Positions 1-11,815 of a DNA stretch of 64,000 bases are shown one piece after another. Below the pieces are notes generated by a model. The model saw only the letters and a program-made list of their open reading frames with translations. It was not told the DNA's origin and ran no database searches. The position numbers and the translations under genes are program-made. The DNA is from Cacajao melanocephalus. Taxonomy: Eukaryota; Chordata; Mammalia; Primates; Pitheciidae. The stretch covers positions 48,958 to 112,957 of the forward strand of contig CAUYLG010022154.1 of NCBI GenBank assembly GCA_963573385.1. Reading direction: 5' to 3'. Numbering within the stretch: position 1 is the first letter of the stretch; every line of letters starts with the position of its first letter.

Positions 1-65
1 CCACAGCACTAATGGCACCTCTTAAGGCAGAGCACTCTGGAGAGGTTTAATGTTCACTGGCTTAT

Positions 66-228
66 TTAGTCCTTCACACTGCACCTCAAAGTGGATCCTG
101 GGATCCCTATTTTATAGATGAGCAAACTAAGGCTCTGTGAGAAGCAATCACCAGCTCGAAGTCATAAAACCAGTAAGTGCTAAAGCTGAGATTTGGCCTC
201 AGATCTGCCTGGTATCCAGCCTCCAGAA
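66..228 (-). mobile_element. MIR SINE relic
   Basis: Antisense MIR core: tttatagatgagcaaactaaggctc, then the agtcataaaaccagtaagtgc and agatttggcctcagatctgcctg stretches. Confidence 0.7.
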
Positions 229-845
229 GCCGCCTTAGGATACTTCAGACAAAAGATTCACACAGGAGGAGCCCAGGATTAGGGGGTAGCTCCACAGTCC
301 CTTCCCCAAAAATGTGAGATGTTCTTTGCTAACTCTTCTAAGGGATGCTCCATTTTGACAAAACACACTGCCCTCTCTTGCCCTGGGGAGCAGTCCTCAT
401 TCAGACACATCAGTGCCATTGAATACAAGGCAAATATCTGAGCTGATATCTTCTTGTGTCTGTAGCAGTGACTCTAGACTCCCTAAAAGACCAAAAAGTT
501 CTCACAGCCGTGGCCACAGACAAACTTCTTGGTGAAGAGGGTTTTGACCAGCAGACCAGCACATCACCACAAAGTCTTGAAGTTGATTTTTCACTGTTTA
601 CTCCTGAGGTGGTGTGACATAATGAGAACTATATATTTGGCCTCTGCCTCAAGTTCTTGACACAGCGCTCCTAAAACCGTTGCTTGTCTTAATGAGGTGA
701 TTCTTGGTGAATGCCTGGATAGTTTCAGGATGGGAGCTGGTCACCAGAAAGAGCAAGCCATGATTAGAAACTTGGAAATTTCAGCCTCAACTCCCCATTA
801 TCTGGGAAGAGAAGAGAAGCTGGAGAGTTAACCACAGCAATCGTG

Positions 846-1438
846 GCTACATGATGAAGCCTCCATAAAAATCCTGAAACTGAAGGGTTTGAAGAGTTTC
901 TGAGTTGGTGAATGCATCCATGTGCCGGGAGGGTGGTGTACCCCAATTGCATGGGGACAGAGGGTGGTGCACCCCAACTGCACGGGGACGGAGGGTGGTG
1001 CACCCCAACTGCATGGGGATGGAGGGTGGTGCACCCCAATTGCATGGGGACAGAAGCTCCTGCACTTGGGATTTTTCTGGACCTCACCCTATGTACTTCT
1101 TCATCTGTCTATTCATCTGCATCCTTTAGAAAAAAAACAGTAAAATCAAAGTCAATGTCTACCTGAGTTTTGTGAGCTGTTCTGACAAACCATTGAACTT
1201 AGATGGGGAGTGAGGTGGAAAAGGGCGTTGGAGTGGGGGTGTGAGTACCCTTGAATTTGTAGCCAAGTCAGAGGGAACTGCGAGGATACTTGTGTCGGGT
1301 GTTTGAAGTGAGGGCAGTCTTCTGGGACTGAGCTTTCAAACTGGCATGGAGTTTTTGTCAGAATTGAATTAAATTGCAGGATACTTAGCTGGTGTCCAGA
1401 GAGAGATCTGGTTGGTGTGGGGAAAAATCACCCCTACA
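846..1438 (+). mobile_element. ERV LTR, probably ERVL-type, 5' end unclear
   Basis: The run cctccataaaaatcctgaaac, the ggacctcaccctatgta block, tgagttttgtgagctgttct and the 3' stretch gaattgaattaaattgcagg match a long mammalian ERV LTR that I recall but cannot name with certainty. It ends in ...cctaca directly before a primer-binding-site-like word, which fixes orientation and the 3' border. The 5' border may lie further left, around 690-780. It contains a 31-bp minisatellite. No viral gene is preserved. Confidence 0.6.
931..1054 (+). repeat. 31-bp minisatellite, four copies
   Basis: The start word gggtggtg recurs at 931, 962, 993 and 1024, an exact 31-bp period. Units differ by a few bases (ccaattgcat/ccaactgcac). 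It expands a word that normally occurs once in this LTR. The short ORFs across it are repeat artefacts. Confidence 0.9.
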
Positions 1439-1440
1439 TT

Positions 1441-1458
1441 TGGTGTTGAAAGTGCTGT
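1441..1458 (+). other. Possible retroviral primer-binding site remnant
   Basis: tggtgttgaaagtgctgt lies two bases after the LTR end. It resembles the tRNA-Leu type site of ERVL elements (TGGTGTCAGAAGTG), with mismatches. If correct, a little internal region follows rather than this being a solo LTR. Confidence 0.45.
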
Positions 1459-1691
1459 GAGTCAATATACAGGTTTTCCTCTAGAATGCAGCCTTATTTC
1501 CACATGTTGGGGTTTCCTATTGTTGTCTGTCTCTGACCATGAATGGCCCACCATCAGTGAAAAGTGTCGACCCATCAAAGCAAGACCACATCTTCTCAGA
1601 CACCCAAAGTCTTGAGGTAGGAAGGCTGAGAGAGAGAGTGAAAATTCACAGAGTAGCAACTTTGTCCAAATCAGCTCAGAACTGTCTGACC

Positions 1692-1850
1692 ACAGCCCTG
1701 CAAGGTAGGTACTATACTACTGTTTCCATTTTACAGGTGAGGAAACTAAGCTCAGAAAGGTATAAGTGGCTTGCCCAAGATCAGTGTTAAGTGATAGAGG
1801 CAAAATTTTAAATTCAGGTCTTTGGCCGTCTGACACCAACACCTGGACCC
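1692..1850 (-). mobile_element. MIR SINE relic
   Basis: tttccattttacaggtgagg, aaactaagctcagaaagg and gtggcttgcccaagatcag: antisense MIR core. Confidence 0.75.
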
Positions 1851-1894
1851 TCTGGCCTACTACGTTCCGTTTCCTCCTATAGTAGAAAGATGTG

Positions 1895-2247
1895 AGCCAG
1901 GTGTGGTGTCTCACGGCTGTAATCCCACCACTTTGGGAGGCCAAGGCGAGCAGATGGCTTGAGCTCAGGAGTTTGAGACCAGCAGCAAAGTGAGACCCCA
2001 TCTCTACAAAAAAAAATGCTAAAATTAACTAGGCATGGTGGTGTGTGCCTGTGGTCCCAGCTACTTGGGAAGCTGAGGTGGGATGATCGCTTGAATCTGG
2101 GAGGCAGAGGTTGTAGGGAGGCAGAGGTTGTAGTGAGCTGAGATTGTGCCACTGAACTCCCAGCTGGGTGACAGAGTGAGACCCAGTCTCAAAAAAAAAA
2201 AAAAAAAAGGAAAAGGAAAAGAAAAGAAGAAAAAAGAAAAATACAGA
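1895..2247 (+). mobile_element. Alu SINE (old, AluJ-like)
   Basis: Full two-arm Alu from gccaggtgtggtgtctca to cccagtctc, plus a complex A/G-rich tail. It is very diverged. The right arm has an 18-bp tandem duplication of gggaggcagaggttgtag (about 2099-2134). Confidence 0.95.
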
Positions 2248-2309
2248 GTTGGTTCCCCACCGCCCTTCTCACTTCTATCCTCATCTTTCCCATTGATCCA
2301 AGATTCTAT

Positions 2310-2850
2310 AACGGTTTAAGAAATGTTATCATTCCAGCCATTGGGGCTGGAAAAAGTCTCTATGGAGATTGTTTTTTCTCCTCTCATTATTTTGCTTAAG
2401 TCAAAGGGAAGTCTTGTGAGCCTCTGTGGATTGCAAAGACCCCAGTCATATTCATCACGTTCTTACTGCACACAGAGTCTTTGCACATGCTGCTCCTTCT
2501 GCCTGAAATGCTTTTCCTCACCTCTTTTCCCTTTACTCTTGTTCATCCTTTAGATGTTAGATCAACTGTGACTTTCTCAAAAAAGCTGTCCAAACCCCTC
2601 TGTAGGTCCCTTGATTCCAATGAACTCTCACAACATTGCACTACTTTCCTCCCTTGCCCATGGCTCAGTTTGCAAGTATTAATAATTGGTGAGTTGTTGG
2701 ATTAATGTCAGCCTCTCCCACTAGACCATAAGCTCTAAGAGGGCAGGGACCATGTCTACTTGGATCATGATTGAGCCCCCCGTTCCATGCACAGGGCTTA
2801 GAAAACTGTAGATGGTCCATCAGTGTTTGTTGAGTGAATAAATGAATGCA
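2310..2850 (+). mobile_element. L2 LINE 3' portion
   Basis: gcacatgctgctccttctgc, the later ctaagagggcagggaccatg, and the tail tgtttgttgagtgaataaat are the standard L2 3' landmarks, in order. Confidence 0.85.
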
Positions 2851-2929
2851 TTAAAGTGCAGGATGTGAAAACTTTTGGGTCTGGAGACAACAGAATTTCT
2901 AAACTTGTGTCTTAAAGAGGCATAGCTTT

Positions 2930-3046
2930 GTCTTCATAACTTGTTAGAAATGCAGAATCCCAAACCCTCTAAATAAGAATCTGCAATTTGCCATGGTCTG
3001 GTCCCCAGATGATTCCTATGTGCATTAATTATAAGCACTGCAGAGG
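2930..3046. mobile_element. MER5A-like hAT MITE fragment
   Basis: acttgttagaaatgcagaatc, then agaatctgcaatttgcc and cccagatgattcctatgtgc follow the MER5A order. Confidence 0.65.
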
Positions 3047-3227
3047 AGAAAAAGGTGAATTGGGAAGATGAAGTAGCCTGTGATAATTAATTAATTGATC
3101 ATGTAATTGGTTAATTATAAAAGTTTGTAAAATTATTCTGAGTATCTTCTATGAATCTGGTACTGTGTGAGGCCCTGGGACTCTGGCATGGACATGGGAG
3201 ATATGGTACTAGCCCCAAGATAGTACC

Positions 3228-3581
3228 TGATATGGTTTGGCTGTGTCCCCACTGAAATCTCAACTTGAATTATGTCTTCCAGAATTCCCATGTGTGGTGG
3301 GAGGAACCCAGGAGGAGGTAATTGAATCATGGCAGCCAGTCTTTCCCATCCTATTCTCGTGATAGTGAATAAGTCTCACAAGATCTGATGGGCTTATCAG
3401 GGGTTTCTGATTTTGCTTAGTCCTCATTTTCTCTTGCCACCAGCATGTAAGAAGTGCATTTTGCCTCCCGTCATGATTCTGAGGCCTCCCCAGCCATGTG
3501 AAACTGTAAGTCCAATTAAACCTCTTTTTCTTCCCAGTCTTGGGTATGTCTTTATCAGTAGCATATAAACAGACTGATACA
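3228..3581 (+). mobile_element. THE1/MST (MaLR) solo LTR
   Basis: Starts tgatatggtttggctgtgtc and ends aacagactgataca, with taattgaatcatgg and gtgatagtgaataagtctca inside. Flanks gtacc (3223-3227) and gtgcc (3582-3586) are a 5-bp target duplication with one mismatch, supporting these borders and a solo LTR. Confidence 0.92.
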
Positions 3582-4044
3582 GTGCCCCATACTTGCATGG
3601 ATGGGCAAAGCGCCCAGAGCTAGCAGAATAGAGGGAGGGGGCACTCACTGCCCAGGAAGCAGGGAAGGCTTTCTGCAAGTGACTGGCAGTGGAGGACACA
3701 GGGAACCGTCTCATAGACAACGGAACTTCCTGTCCCATGTTACAGGCTTGAAGCTGGGGGATGGAGTCAGCAGGTTGTTATGATAATCCAGAGTTAAAAT
3801 GTAAACAGGTCACCATTCTCTCTCCCCGAGCTCTTCCCTGAATTCTCATGCCATCCTGAAAAACCTGCCTAAAACTCACTGTGAATCAGAAAATGGCCAG
3901 ATTCTGTAGGCTTCTTTCAAACTCTTTTGATCTTTTTTCATTTACATTCTGCCTCTAAATGTCAATCTTCTACCTTCTTGTCTCTCTCTGGGTTTTCTCT
4001 CCTTTCCACTGTTTGCCTTCCTAGTGTCCCTTTGACATCTCCAT

Positions 4045-4330
4045 TACATGGACTATTATGCAGTTATTAAAATGATGTTTACAAAGACTTTGTAATAAAC
4101 ATGGAACATGCTTAGGTTTAATAGGAAGCTGGTGCAAAGCTGTGTGGACATACGATTACAGTCTTATAAACATAAATCTGTATAGTTAACAAAATTTTAA
4201 AAAGCAAATCCAGAATGAGTCAAACAATATTTAAGTTTGCCTGGGGTTAAAAAAATATATTTATTTAAGATGTCTCTATTTTCTATGTTTTTTTATGACT
4301 AGGGATTTTTTTTTTTACATGGGAAAATAA
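4045..4330 (+). mobile_element. Old L1M 3' fragment
   Basis: tggactattatgcagttatt, then aaaatgatgtttacaaagac and a diverged 3' UTR resemble the L1M ORF2 end. Confidence 0.6.
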
Positions 4331-4359
4331 ATACCACAAATTTAAAACTTGCTATTTAT

Positions 4360-4530
4360 TCACTGTGTCATTTTGGGCATTTTTTATAAACTTCCCTGAG
4401 CCTCAGTTTTCTCATCTCTAAAAGGGAGGTGATAGTTGTGCTTCCCACAGAGGATGTTTTGCAATTGTGCTCATCAAGTGTGTGGCACAGAGTCTGGCAT
4501 GCAAGTGAAACTTAACCCCATAGCAGTTAT
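4360..4530 (+). mobile_element. MIR SINE relic
   Basis: ccctgagcctcagttttctc followed by atctctaaaagggaggtgat and a tggcacagagtctggca end. Confidence 0.75.
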
Positions 4531-4639
4531 TAGCATGTGAGGCATCAGTGCCCAGCTGACCTGATTGGTATAGATTGAATCAAAGAACAAGTTTGATGTG
4601 GTAGGGATGGGGGTGGAGTGCAGGGAACTACCCGTTTGG

Positions 4640-4760
4640 AACTCCTGGCTTTGTGACTATGTTTGCCTCAAATTGGCTGTGTGACCTTGGCAATTCTTCC
4701 TATCTCTGGGCTTTTGTCTCTCCAAATGTAGAAAAGAAATGGAGCCTTAATGATCAACAT
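4640..4760 (+). mobile_element. MIR SINE relic
   Basis: gctgtgtgaccttggcaatt and a diverged tail of the core. Confidence 0.65.
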
Positions 4761-5011
4761 AACTTCCTGTTACATGTCTAAAGGATAGTACCTCAATTCC
4801 CTTGGAAATTACACTATGAATGTTTTAACATTCCTAAATATTCTACTGGACAAATACTGCAACCTCTTTCTAATGTCTCTTAACTCCCTGAGGTTTACTA
4901 ACCTATGAAGTTTTCATCTTTCCTTCTTAAAAACAACAAGGTCCCTCCTCCTTTGCTGACCACAGAACAATTCTTTGTCGTGTCAATTGTTTACAAAAAT
5001 GTCATTTTATA

Positions 5012-5282
5012 GCCGGTTGGGGTGGCTTACACCAGTAATCAGCACTTTTTGGAAGCTGAGGCAGGTGGATTGCTTGAGCCCAAGAGTTTGAGACCAGCCT
5101 GGGCAACGTGGCAAAACCCCATCTCCACTAAAAATACAAAAATTAGCCAAGCATGGTGGTGTGCGTCTGTGGTCCCAGCCTTTCTGGAGACTAAAGTGGG
5201 AGGCTGCAGTGAGCTGAGATCACACCACTGCACTCCAGCCTTAATGACAGAGCATTACCCTGTCTAAAAAAAAAAAAAAAAA
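5012..5282 (+). mobile_element. Alu SINE with shortened right arm
   Basis: From agccggttggggtggctta to an A-tail. The right arm lacks the aggagaatcgcttgaacc block. Flanks share gtcatttt (5001-5008 and after the tail), the target duplication. Confidence 0.95.
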
Positions 5283-5329
5283 AGTCATTTTTTTTAAATG
5301 TTAAGAATTAGACTGTGGTAGCTGTCAGA

Positions 5330-5475
5330 AATCACACTTCTTGCTCTTTGCACTTTAGTTCTTATAATGGACAAATCTTGTTTCAAATGCTGCCTCCTTG
5401 GTATTCCTCTGCGTACAATGGAAATGGGGGTTGGATGAGATGCTCTCTAAAGATGGTCTGAGCTCTAAAAGTTTT
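5330..5475 (+). mobile_element. Possible MIR relic
   Basis: Weak MIR-like order (tacaatggaaatgggggttgg, gatgagatgctctctaaag, ctgagctctaaaag). Confidence 0.35.
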
Positions 5476-5879
5476 CTTCCTGGACAGCAGCAGTTTCCCT
5501 GGATGGAGGACCTTTTTCCTGAGCACGTGGTTCTGTCTCAGAAGCATCCCCTCTCCCCAGTCCCCCAGTAAAGCTTCCAGGCTCAGATGAGTAGGGCCAG
5601 CTGGCTTTGCTCTACATAGAGGCTCTAAGTAATTTTAGTGGCTTAAAAGCAGAAGAGTAGTTCTCCAGTTCCTGTAAGAGGCAGAATTAACAGGGAATAA
5701 CTTAAAGGGAACAGCATGAAAGAGGCCAATGGAAAGATAAAAATAAAATGAAGAATGGGAGCAACCAACTTTCAGGGTCTCTCAGAAAAAATCTTGGGTC
5801 AGGATCCCACCTGTCTCCTGCAAGCTTCCTTCTTCCTGTTCACAATGCCTTCTTGCCTTCATAGTATAAAGAAAAATGC

Positions 5880-6232
5880 TTTACCATGATTTAGGTACTA
5901 TGCTAAGCTCTTGACCTTACATACATCATTTTACCCTCAGCTAGAATATTGGCTTCATGAGGGCAGGGGGATTTTGTCTGGTTTGTTCACTGTTGTATCC
6001 CATTTTCTAGAACAATACCAGGACCCCTGTATGTGCTCACTGAGTATTTGATGAAAGGACGAATGATGACTTGCTGAGGTCACTATGATGACTAACCCCA
6101 TGTTACAGATGAATACATTAGAGTTTCTAGAGGTTAAGTTACTTGTTCAAGATCAAGTAGCTAGTAGGAGCAAAGCCAGGATTCAAGTCTATCTGATCTT
6201 AAAGCCTGCTTTATTTTAGACTATGTGCTCTC
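5880..6232 (-). mobile_element. MIR SINE interrupted by L2 3' end
   Basis: Antisense MIR words at 5885-5940 (ggtactatgctaagctctt) resume at about 6074 (atgttacagatgaatacatt, gttaagttacttgttcaag). The gap, about 5941-6073, is a separate L2 3' end. Confidence 0.65.
5941..6073 (+). mobile_element. L2 LINE 3' end
   Basis: ttggcttcatgagggcaggg, gttcactgttgtatccca and tgagtatttgatgaaagga. Confidence 0.8.
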
Positions 6233-6246
6233 AGGAAATGCCCATC

Positions 6247-7019
6247 TGTTTTAGTCCATTCTCGTACTGTTATAAAGAAATACCCGAGACTGGGTAATAT
6301 ATAAAGAAAAGAGGTTGAACTGGCTCACAGTTCTACAGGCTATATAGGAAGTAGGGCCACTTCTGCTTCTGGGGAGGCCTCAGGGTGCTTTTACTCATGG
6401 TGGAAGGCAAAGTAGCAGCATACATCTGACATGGCAGGAGCAGGACCACGAGAGAGATGGGGGAGATACCACACACTTTTAAACAACCAGATCTCACAAG
6501 AATTCACTATCACGATGACAGTATCAAGGGGAATGTTCTTAAACCACGAGAAACAGACCCCATGATCCAGTCACCTTCCACCAGACCTGCATGAGTCTGT
6601 TCTCACACTGCTATAAAGAACTACTCAAGACTGGGTAATTTATAAACAAAAGAGGATTAAGTAACTCACCGTTCTACATGGCTGAGAGGCCTCAGGAAAC
6701 TTACAATCATATCAGAAGGGGAAGCACTCACCTTCTTCACAAGGTGGCAGAAAAGACAGAGTGAGAAAAGAAGGAGGAACTTGCCAAACACTTATCAGAT
6801 CTTGTGAGAACTCACTCACCATCATGAGAACAGCATGGGGGAGACTACCCCCATTATCCAATCACCTTCCACTGGGTCCCTCCCTTGACACGTGGGGATT
6901 AAAATTCAAGATGAGATTTAGGTGTGGACACAGCCAAATCATACCAGGCCCCACCTCCAGCATCAGATATTACAACTGAACATGAGATCTGGGTGGCAAC
7001 AGAAATCCAAACCATATCA
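6247..7019 (-). mobile_element. MaLR (MST/THE1-like) LTR, split by a second LTR
   Basis: Starts tgttttagtccattctcgt and ends aaatccaaaccatatca. A perfect 5-bp target duplication ccatc flanks it (6242-6246 and 7020-7024). The element is interrupted at 6588-6946 by another LTR of the same superfamily and resumes with ggccccacctccagcatcag. Confidence 0.92.
6588..6946 (-). mobile_element. Nested MaLR (MST/THE1-like) LTR
   Basis: From tgcatgagtctgttctcaca to cagccaaatcatacca, a full LTR length inside the older LTR. The inner target duplication is degraded (agacc before, ggccc after). Confidence 0.88.
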
Positions 7020-7029
7020 CCATCTCTCT

Positions 7030-7385
7030 ATTTCTCTATTTAGATCGCCTTCCTCTCTCATAGGAGTTCCTCTGCCCTAGAACCTCTTTCTTCCAGAAGT
7101 CTTTCCTGACTACTTCTTTTGAAGGTGGGACTCCTCTTGGAGTCCTATTCATTACTACAATCCTCATATTCATTACTACATCAAAAGCTATCACCTTCAG
7201 GAAACGCATTTGTTATCCACCCTAAGCTAGCCTGAATACTTTATACCTTGAATTCTTATTGTTCATAAATATGTGTACCCATAACAAATTACAAGCTTTT
7301 CAAGGAGGGTCTGATGTTTGGTTATGATTAATTTTATATATCACTACAATGCCTGATTCTTAGTGAGTTTTCAATCATTTCTTTT
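7030..7385 (+). mobile_element. L2 LINE 3' portion, diverged
   Basis: agaagtctttcctgactact early and acaagcttttcaaggagggt late fit L2 order, with a weak end. Confidence 0.5.
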
Positions 7386-7439
7386 CAATAATGGTTTATT
7401 TAACCCTTGGAATCATAGATTCAGGGGGCAATTTAGGTG

Positions 7440-7920
7440 AGCCTATCAAAATTTCAAGTATTTTTATACTTTAACGTATAATTCCATTTGAAGATACTTA
7501 AAAATACTCAAACCTGGTCACAAAAATTCATGCACAAGTCTGTGTATTGTTGCACGGTTTGTAATAGTAAAAATATGCGATAATGTAAAAGTCCATTATC
7601 GGCTGCTGGTGAGATGAATCATGATACGTCTGTGCTATGGAATATTAACGAGCTGTGAAAAAGAATACTGTAGATCTATATGAATTGACATGGAGACATC
7701 TTTAAAACTTTGTATTAGTAGAAAAAGCAAGTTTCACAAAAAGCATTCAGTGTGATCCCAATTGTGTTAAAATTTACCTATGTCAATTCATGTCCACAGT
7801 TCTGGGGGCTAGCATATGAAACTGCTGAGAAATATGTACTTTGGTGTGGGCTGGAAGTTTGGAGAGTGAAGGAGATTTCTGCCTTTTTATGCTGAAAATG
7901 CTTCTTAACAAATGGTGACT
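7440..7920 (+). mobile_element. Old L1M 3' end
   Basis: gctatggaatattaacgagc, tgtgaaaaagaatactgtag and tgatcccaattgtgttaaaa are ORF2-end and 3' UTR landmarks of L1M. Confidence 0.75.
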
Positions 7921-8019
7921 TAAAACAATAGGCTCACGGGACATGAAGATTGGAAGGGACCTAATGGGGCAGAGACGGTGCAGAAACTGCCACAGGCAGT
8001 GTTAGGTTCTCTGCATGTA

Positions 8020-8115
8020 TTTTTCACCTGCACCTCATAACAAACCCTAAGAGGTAAGGCTGAACAATGCCGCTTTACAAATAAGGACATTAAGGTTCAG
8101 ACTCAGACAAAGCCC
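8020..8115 (-). mobile_element. MIR SINE relic
   Basis: tttacaaataaggacattaa ggttcagact follows the antisense MIR core. Confidence 0.5.
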
Positions 8116-8991
8116 GCCTAAATCTCAAGCTTGTCCCCTTCTTTCCAAGAGTGTAACAGTAAAATTCTAACCAAAATTTTATTTTGTGGATAGGACTTTG
8201 AGACCTGTTCAGGCTCAGCCAGAAGTCTGGAAGCTCTTCCTGTGCTGTTTCTTCTAATCCCTTCTGACATCTGGAGGTTACCACCACAGCCAGCCAATTG
8301 GTTCACTGAAGGACAGAGCTTTGCATTCTGTTTCTTTGCACCCGAGTCTGGGTTGATCATGGTACCACAGGCTCCTTAACTCTACAATGAGATAGTCAGT
8401 CACTCCTGGAGGGGCCAGGTCAGTTACTACACAGCTTCTCTTAATGCGCTTGTCTTTAGAGTTGTCCTGGAAAAACAAGACTTCTGCCTTAGGCAGAGTG
8501 CTTCCATTTGAGGTTATGAGAAAAGGTGAGTGAGGAGTAGACAGCTACGCAAGACTGTTCTGTGATATGACTCAGTGTTCTTTGATGAGGCTTGCAAAGA
8601 CATACACCAAATTTCCACCAGCTTTTAATGCTGGAGATGGAGATTTCTTTAGGGCCTCAGATGAGTGGTTGGTCTGCATTAGGGGTGGGGAAATCTCAAA
8701 AAGAGCTGAAGGGTGTAAATCAAAACTTAGAATCCTTAAATCTCAGAGTTGGAAGAAAGCTCAGCAGAGGAGATTTAATCCAACTTCTGGTCCATGAGAG
8801 GGGTCTCTCTGGAGTGTCCACACAGAGCAGGCCTTACTCCAGTGCCAGATAACTCACCGGTTCAGTGGTGAGCAGGTCTCACTAAGAAAAGGCATCTGCT
8901 GATGGTTCCTAGATCTGCCTCCCTGCTGAAACCATCTCCCATGTGCTGTGGAGCAGGGCTCTAAGGTGAAGGCACTGGAGGCTTCTCCTCT

Positions 8992-9937
<946 letters not shown>

Positions 9938-10009
9938 CTCTGACTAGTGTATGACTTCCAAACAAGTCACTCTTGCCACTTAGGAGAGCTGAGCTAAGAG
10001 AATCTTTAA

Positions 10010-10130
10010 GAATCAAATCCCTCATTTTACAGATGGGAAAAATGAGGTCCAGAGAGCCAATATTTTATTAACATTCAAGTCTTTTGGCCCTCAGTTCAAT
10101 GCTTAAAATACACCCATACTTGCTTTCTTA
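10010..10130 (-). mobile_element. MIR SINE relic
   Basis: ccctcattttacagatgggaaaaatgagg core word (split here at its natural break). Confidence 0.5.
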
Positions 10131-10214
10131 ATATAAAAAAAATCATTTCCTCTCTCCCAGTTAACAAAATATCAGACATTTTAGTACACTCTGCTCAGAG
10201 CTACAGCTCCTGCT

Positions 10215-10250
10215 TCATCATCATCACCATGACCACTACCATCATCATAT
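10215..10250 (+). repeat. Short (CAT)n-type triplet repeat
   Basis: Interrupted tcatcatcaccatgacc run. Confidence 0.7.
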
Positions 10251-10929
10251 TAACAATTATTCAGTGTCTCCTGCGTGCTAGGCATTCTATGAAGTATTTT
10301 ACATTGAATGATACCTCTTGAGAACGTTAGGAGGAGGAGTGAGGAGTCTCCTAGTCAGAGAAGGAATGCCCACCTATCATGACCATCATCTTTCAAGTAG
10401 CTTTGTAATGGGGCAGAACATGAGCTTCTTCCTGCTAGATTTCATCATCTGGGGCTTGTAGTGTCAGAACAACAGACAAGTCAGGCTGCTTTTCCAGTGC
10501 CTATAAGGACATGCAGATGTATGTGTGTGCACACATACTCACACGTACTGATACAGGCTCTCTGCTACACAGATACAATAAAGGAAGCTCGGGACTGGCT
10601 CTGGGAGCCACTCTCTTATTAGGCATTACCTGTAGTTCCTGAGTACTTCTTCCTGTTTCTCAGACAAATCTAAATAGGAATTCTGCTGCTCCTATTTGTC
10701 CATATATAGGAGGTGGGAGATGAACATGTTGTAGGCCATGATTAAAAATTTAAAAATTATTAAGCAAGACCAAGCTTCCCGATGTCCAGCTTAGACCACA
10801 TGTACCTCACCTTCCCTGAACCATCCCCGTCCTTTCCCCTATATGCAAGGAGATACACAACATGCAACACATATACACACATGTACACAGTGATGCTCAT
10901 ACATTCAAAAAACATCCGGTTTTCCTTCA

Positions 10930-11140
10930 CTGCCTACAGGGTAAAGCTGGAACACTGTAGCCTGAGCATATGACCCTTTATGATTTAAATCCCATCCCTT
11001 CTCCCAAAACTTTCTTCCTCCATTCCTTGTCATGCTCCATCCAAACTGGTCTACTGTGCATGCCACCCCATCGTGGCCTCCCAGGAAGCTCTTTCCCAGG
11101 TGGTACCCCTGTTTATAATGCTGTTCCCTGTATGATCAAC
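10930..11140 (+). mobile_element. L2 LINE fragment
   Basis: gaccctttatgatttaaatc, ctccattccttgtcatgctc, aaactggtctactgtgcatg and taatgctgttccctg follow L2 order. Confidence 0.75.
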
Positions 11141-11619
11141 AAGACCAAGTTAAAATACTACAGTGTCCAAGAAACCATCAATGATGTCTCCAAGCTTCTG
11201 GCTATAAATGACCACTCTCTCATCAGAGCTCTTAAAACCATTTTCAAAACTGCTTCAAAAACATATTGATCTCAAGAATTTATGCAGATCCCTTAATTGT
11301 TGCCACCCTCCTGCCACTGCAAGTTAGAGCTTTCTTTTTGGTACATAGATCTCTTTAGTGCCGTGTCTTCTATAGCCTTGCCAACTTCATCTGCCCTTGC
11401 AGAAACTTCTCTGCTGTCTCCTCCTTCTTTTTGGTCCCTTCCTTCATGTTGTCGAGTTCTATTTCAACCTCTTTCCCTTGATAAAACACATATATGTAAT
11501 TCTGGCATTGCTATTATTTTTCAGTGGCGTTACGAGAGATGTTTGACCAATGCTCATAATAACAATCCTAGCCATGCTGATAATAATTTAAATATGACAT
11601 TTAGTTACTGAGCTCCAGG

Positions 11620-11815
11620 CATTATCTTACGGACTTTATATACTCTGCTTCATTTAAGTCTTTTCCAGAATTGTGAGCAGGCAACTCTTTTAAAACTCCT
11701 GTTCTACAGATGAGAAAACTGATTCTTGAATAAGTTCACTCAAGGTCACCCACAGAGTGACCCAGTTGAGATTTGAACTCATGTGTAGCTGACTCCAAAA
11801 CCCAAGTTCTTAATC
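11620..11815 (-). mobile_element. MIR SINE relic
   Basis: ctacagatgagaaaactgat, ctcaaggtcacccacagagt and gatttgaactcatgtg. Confidence 0.75.

Noticed and set aside
931..1054. Regular repeats resembling a CRISPR array
   Set aside because: 31-bp units are directly adjacent with no spacers and sit in an LTR in primate DNA.
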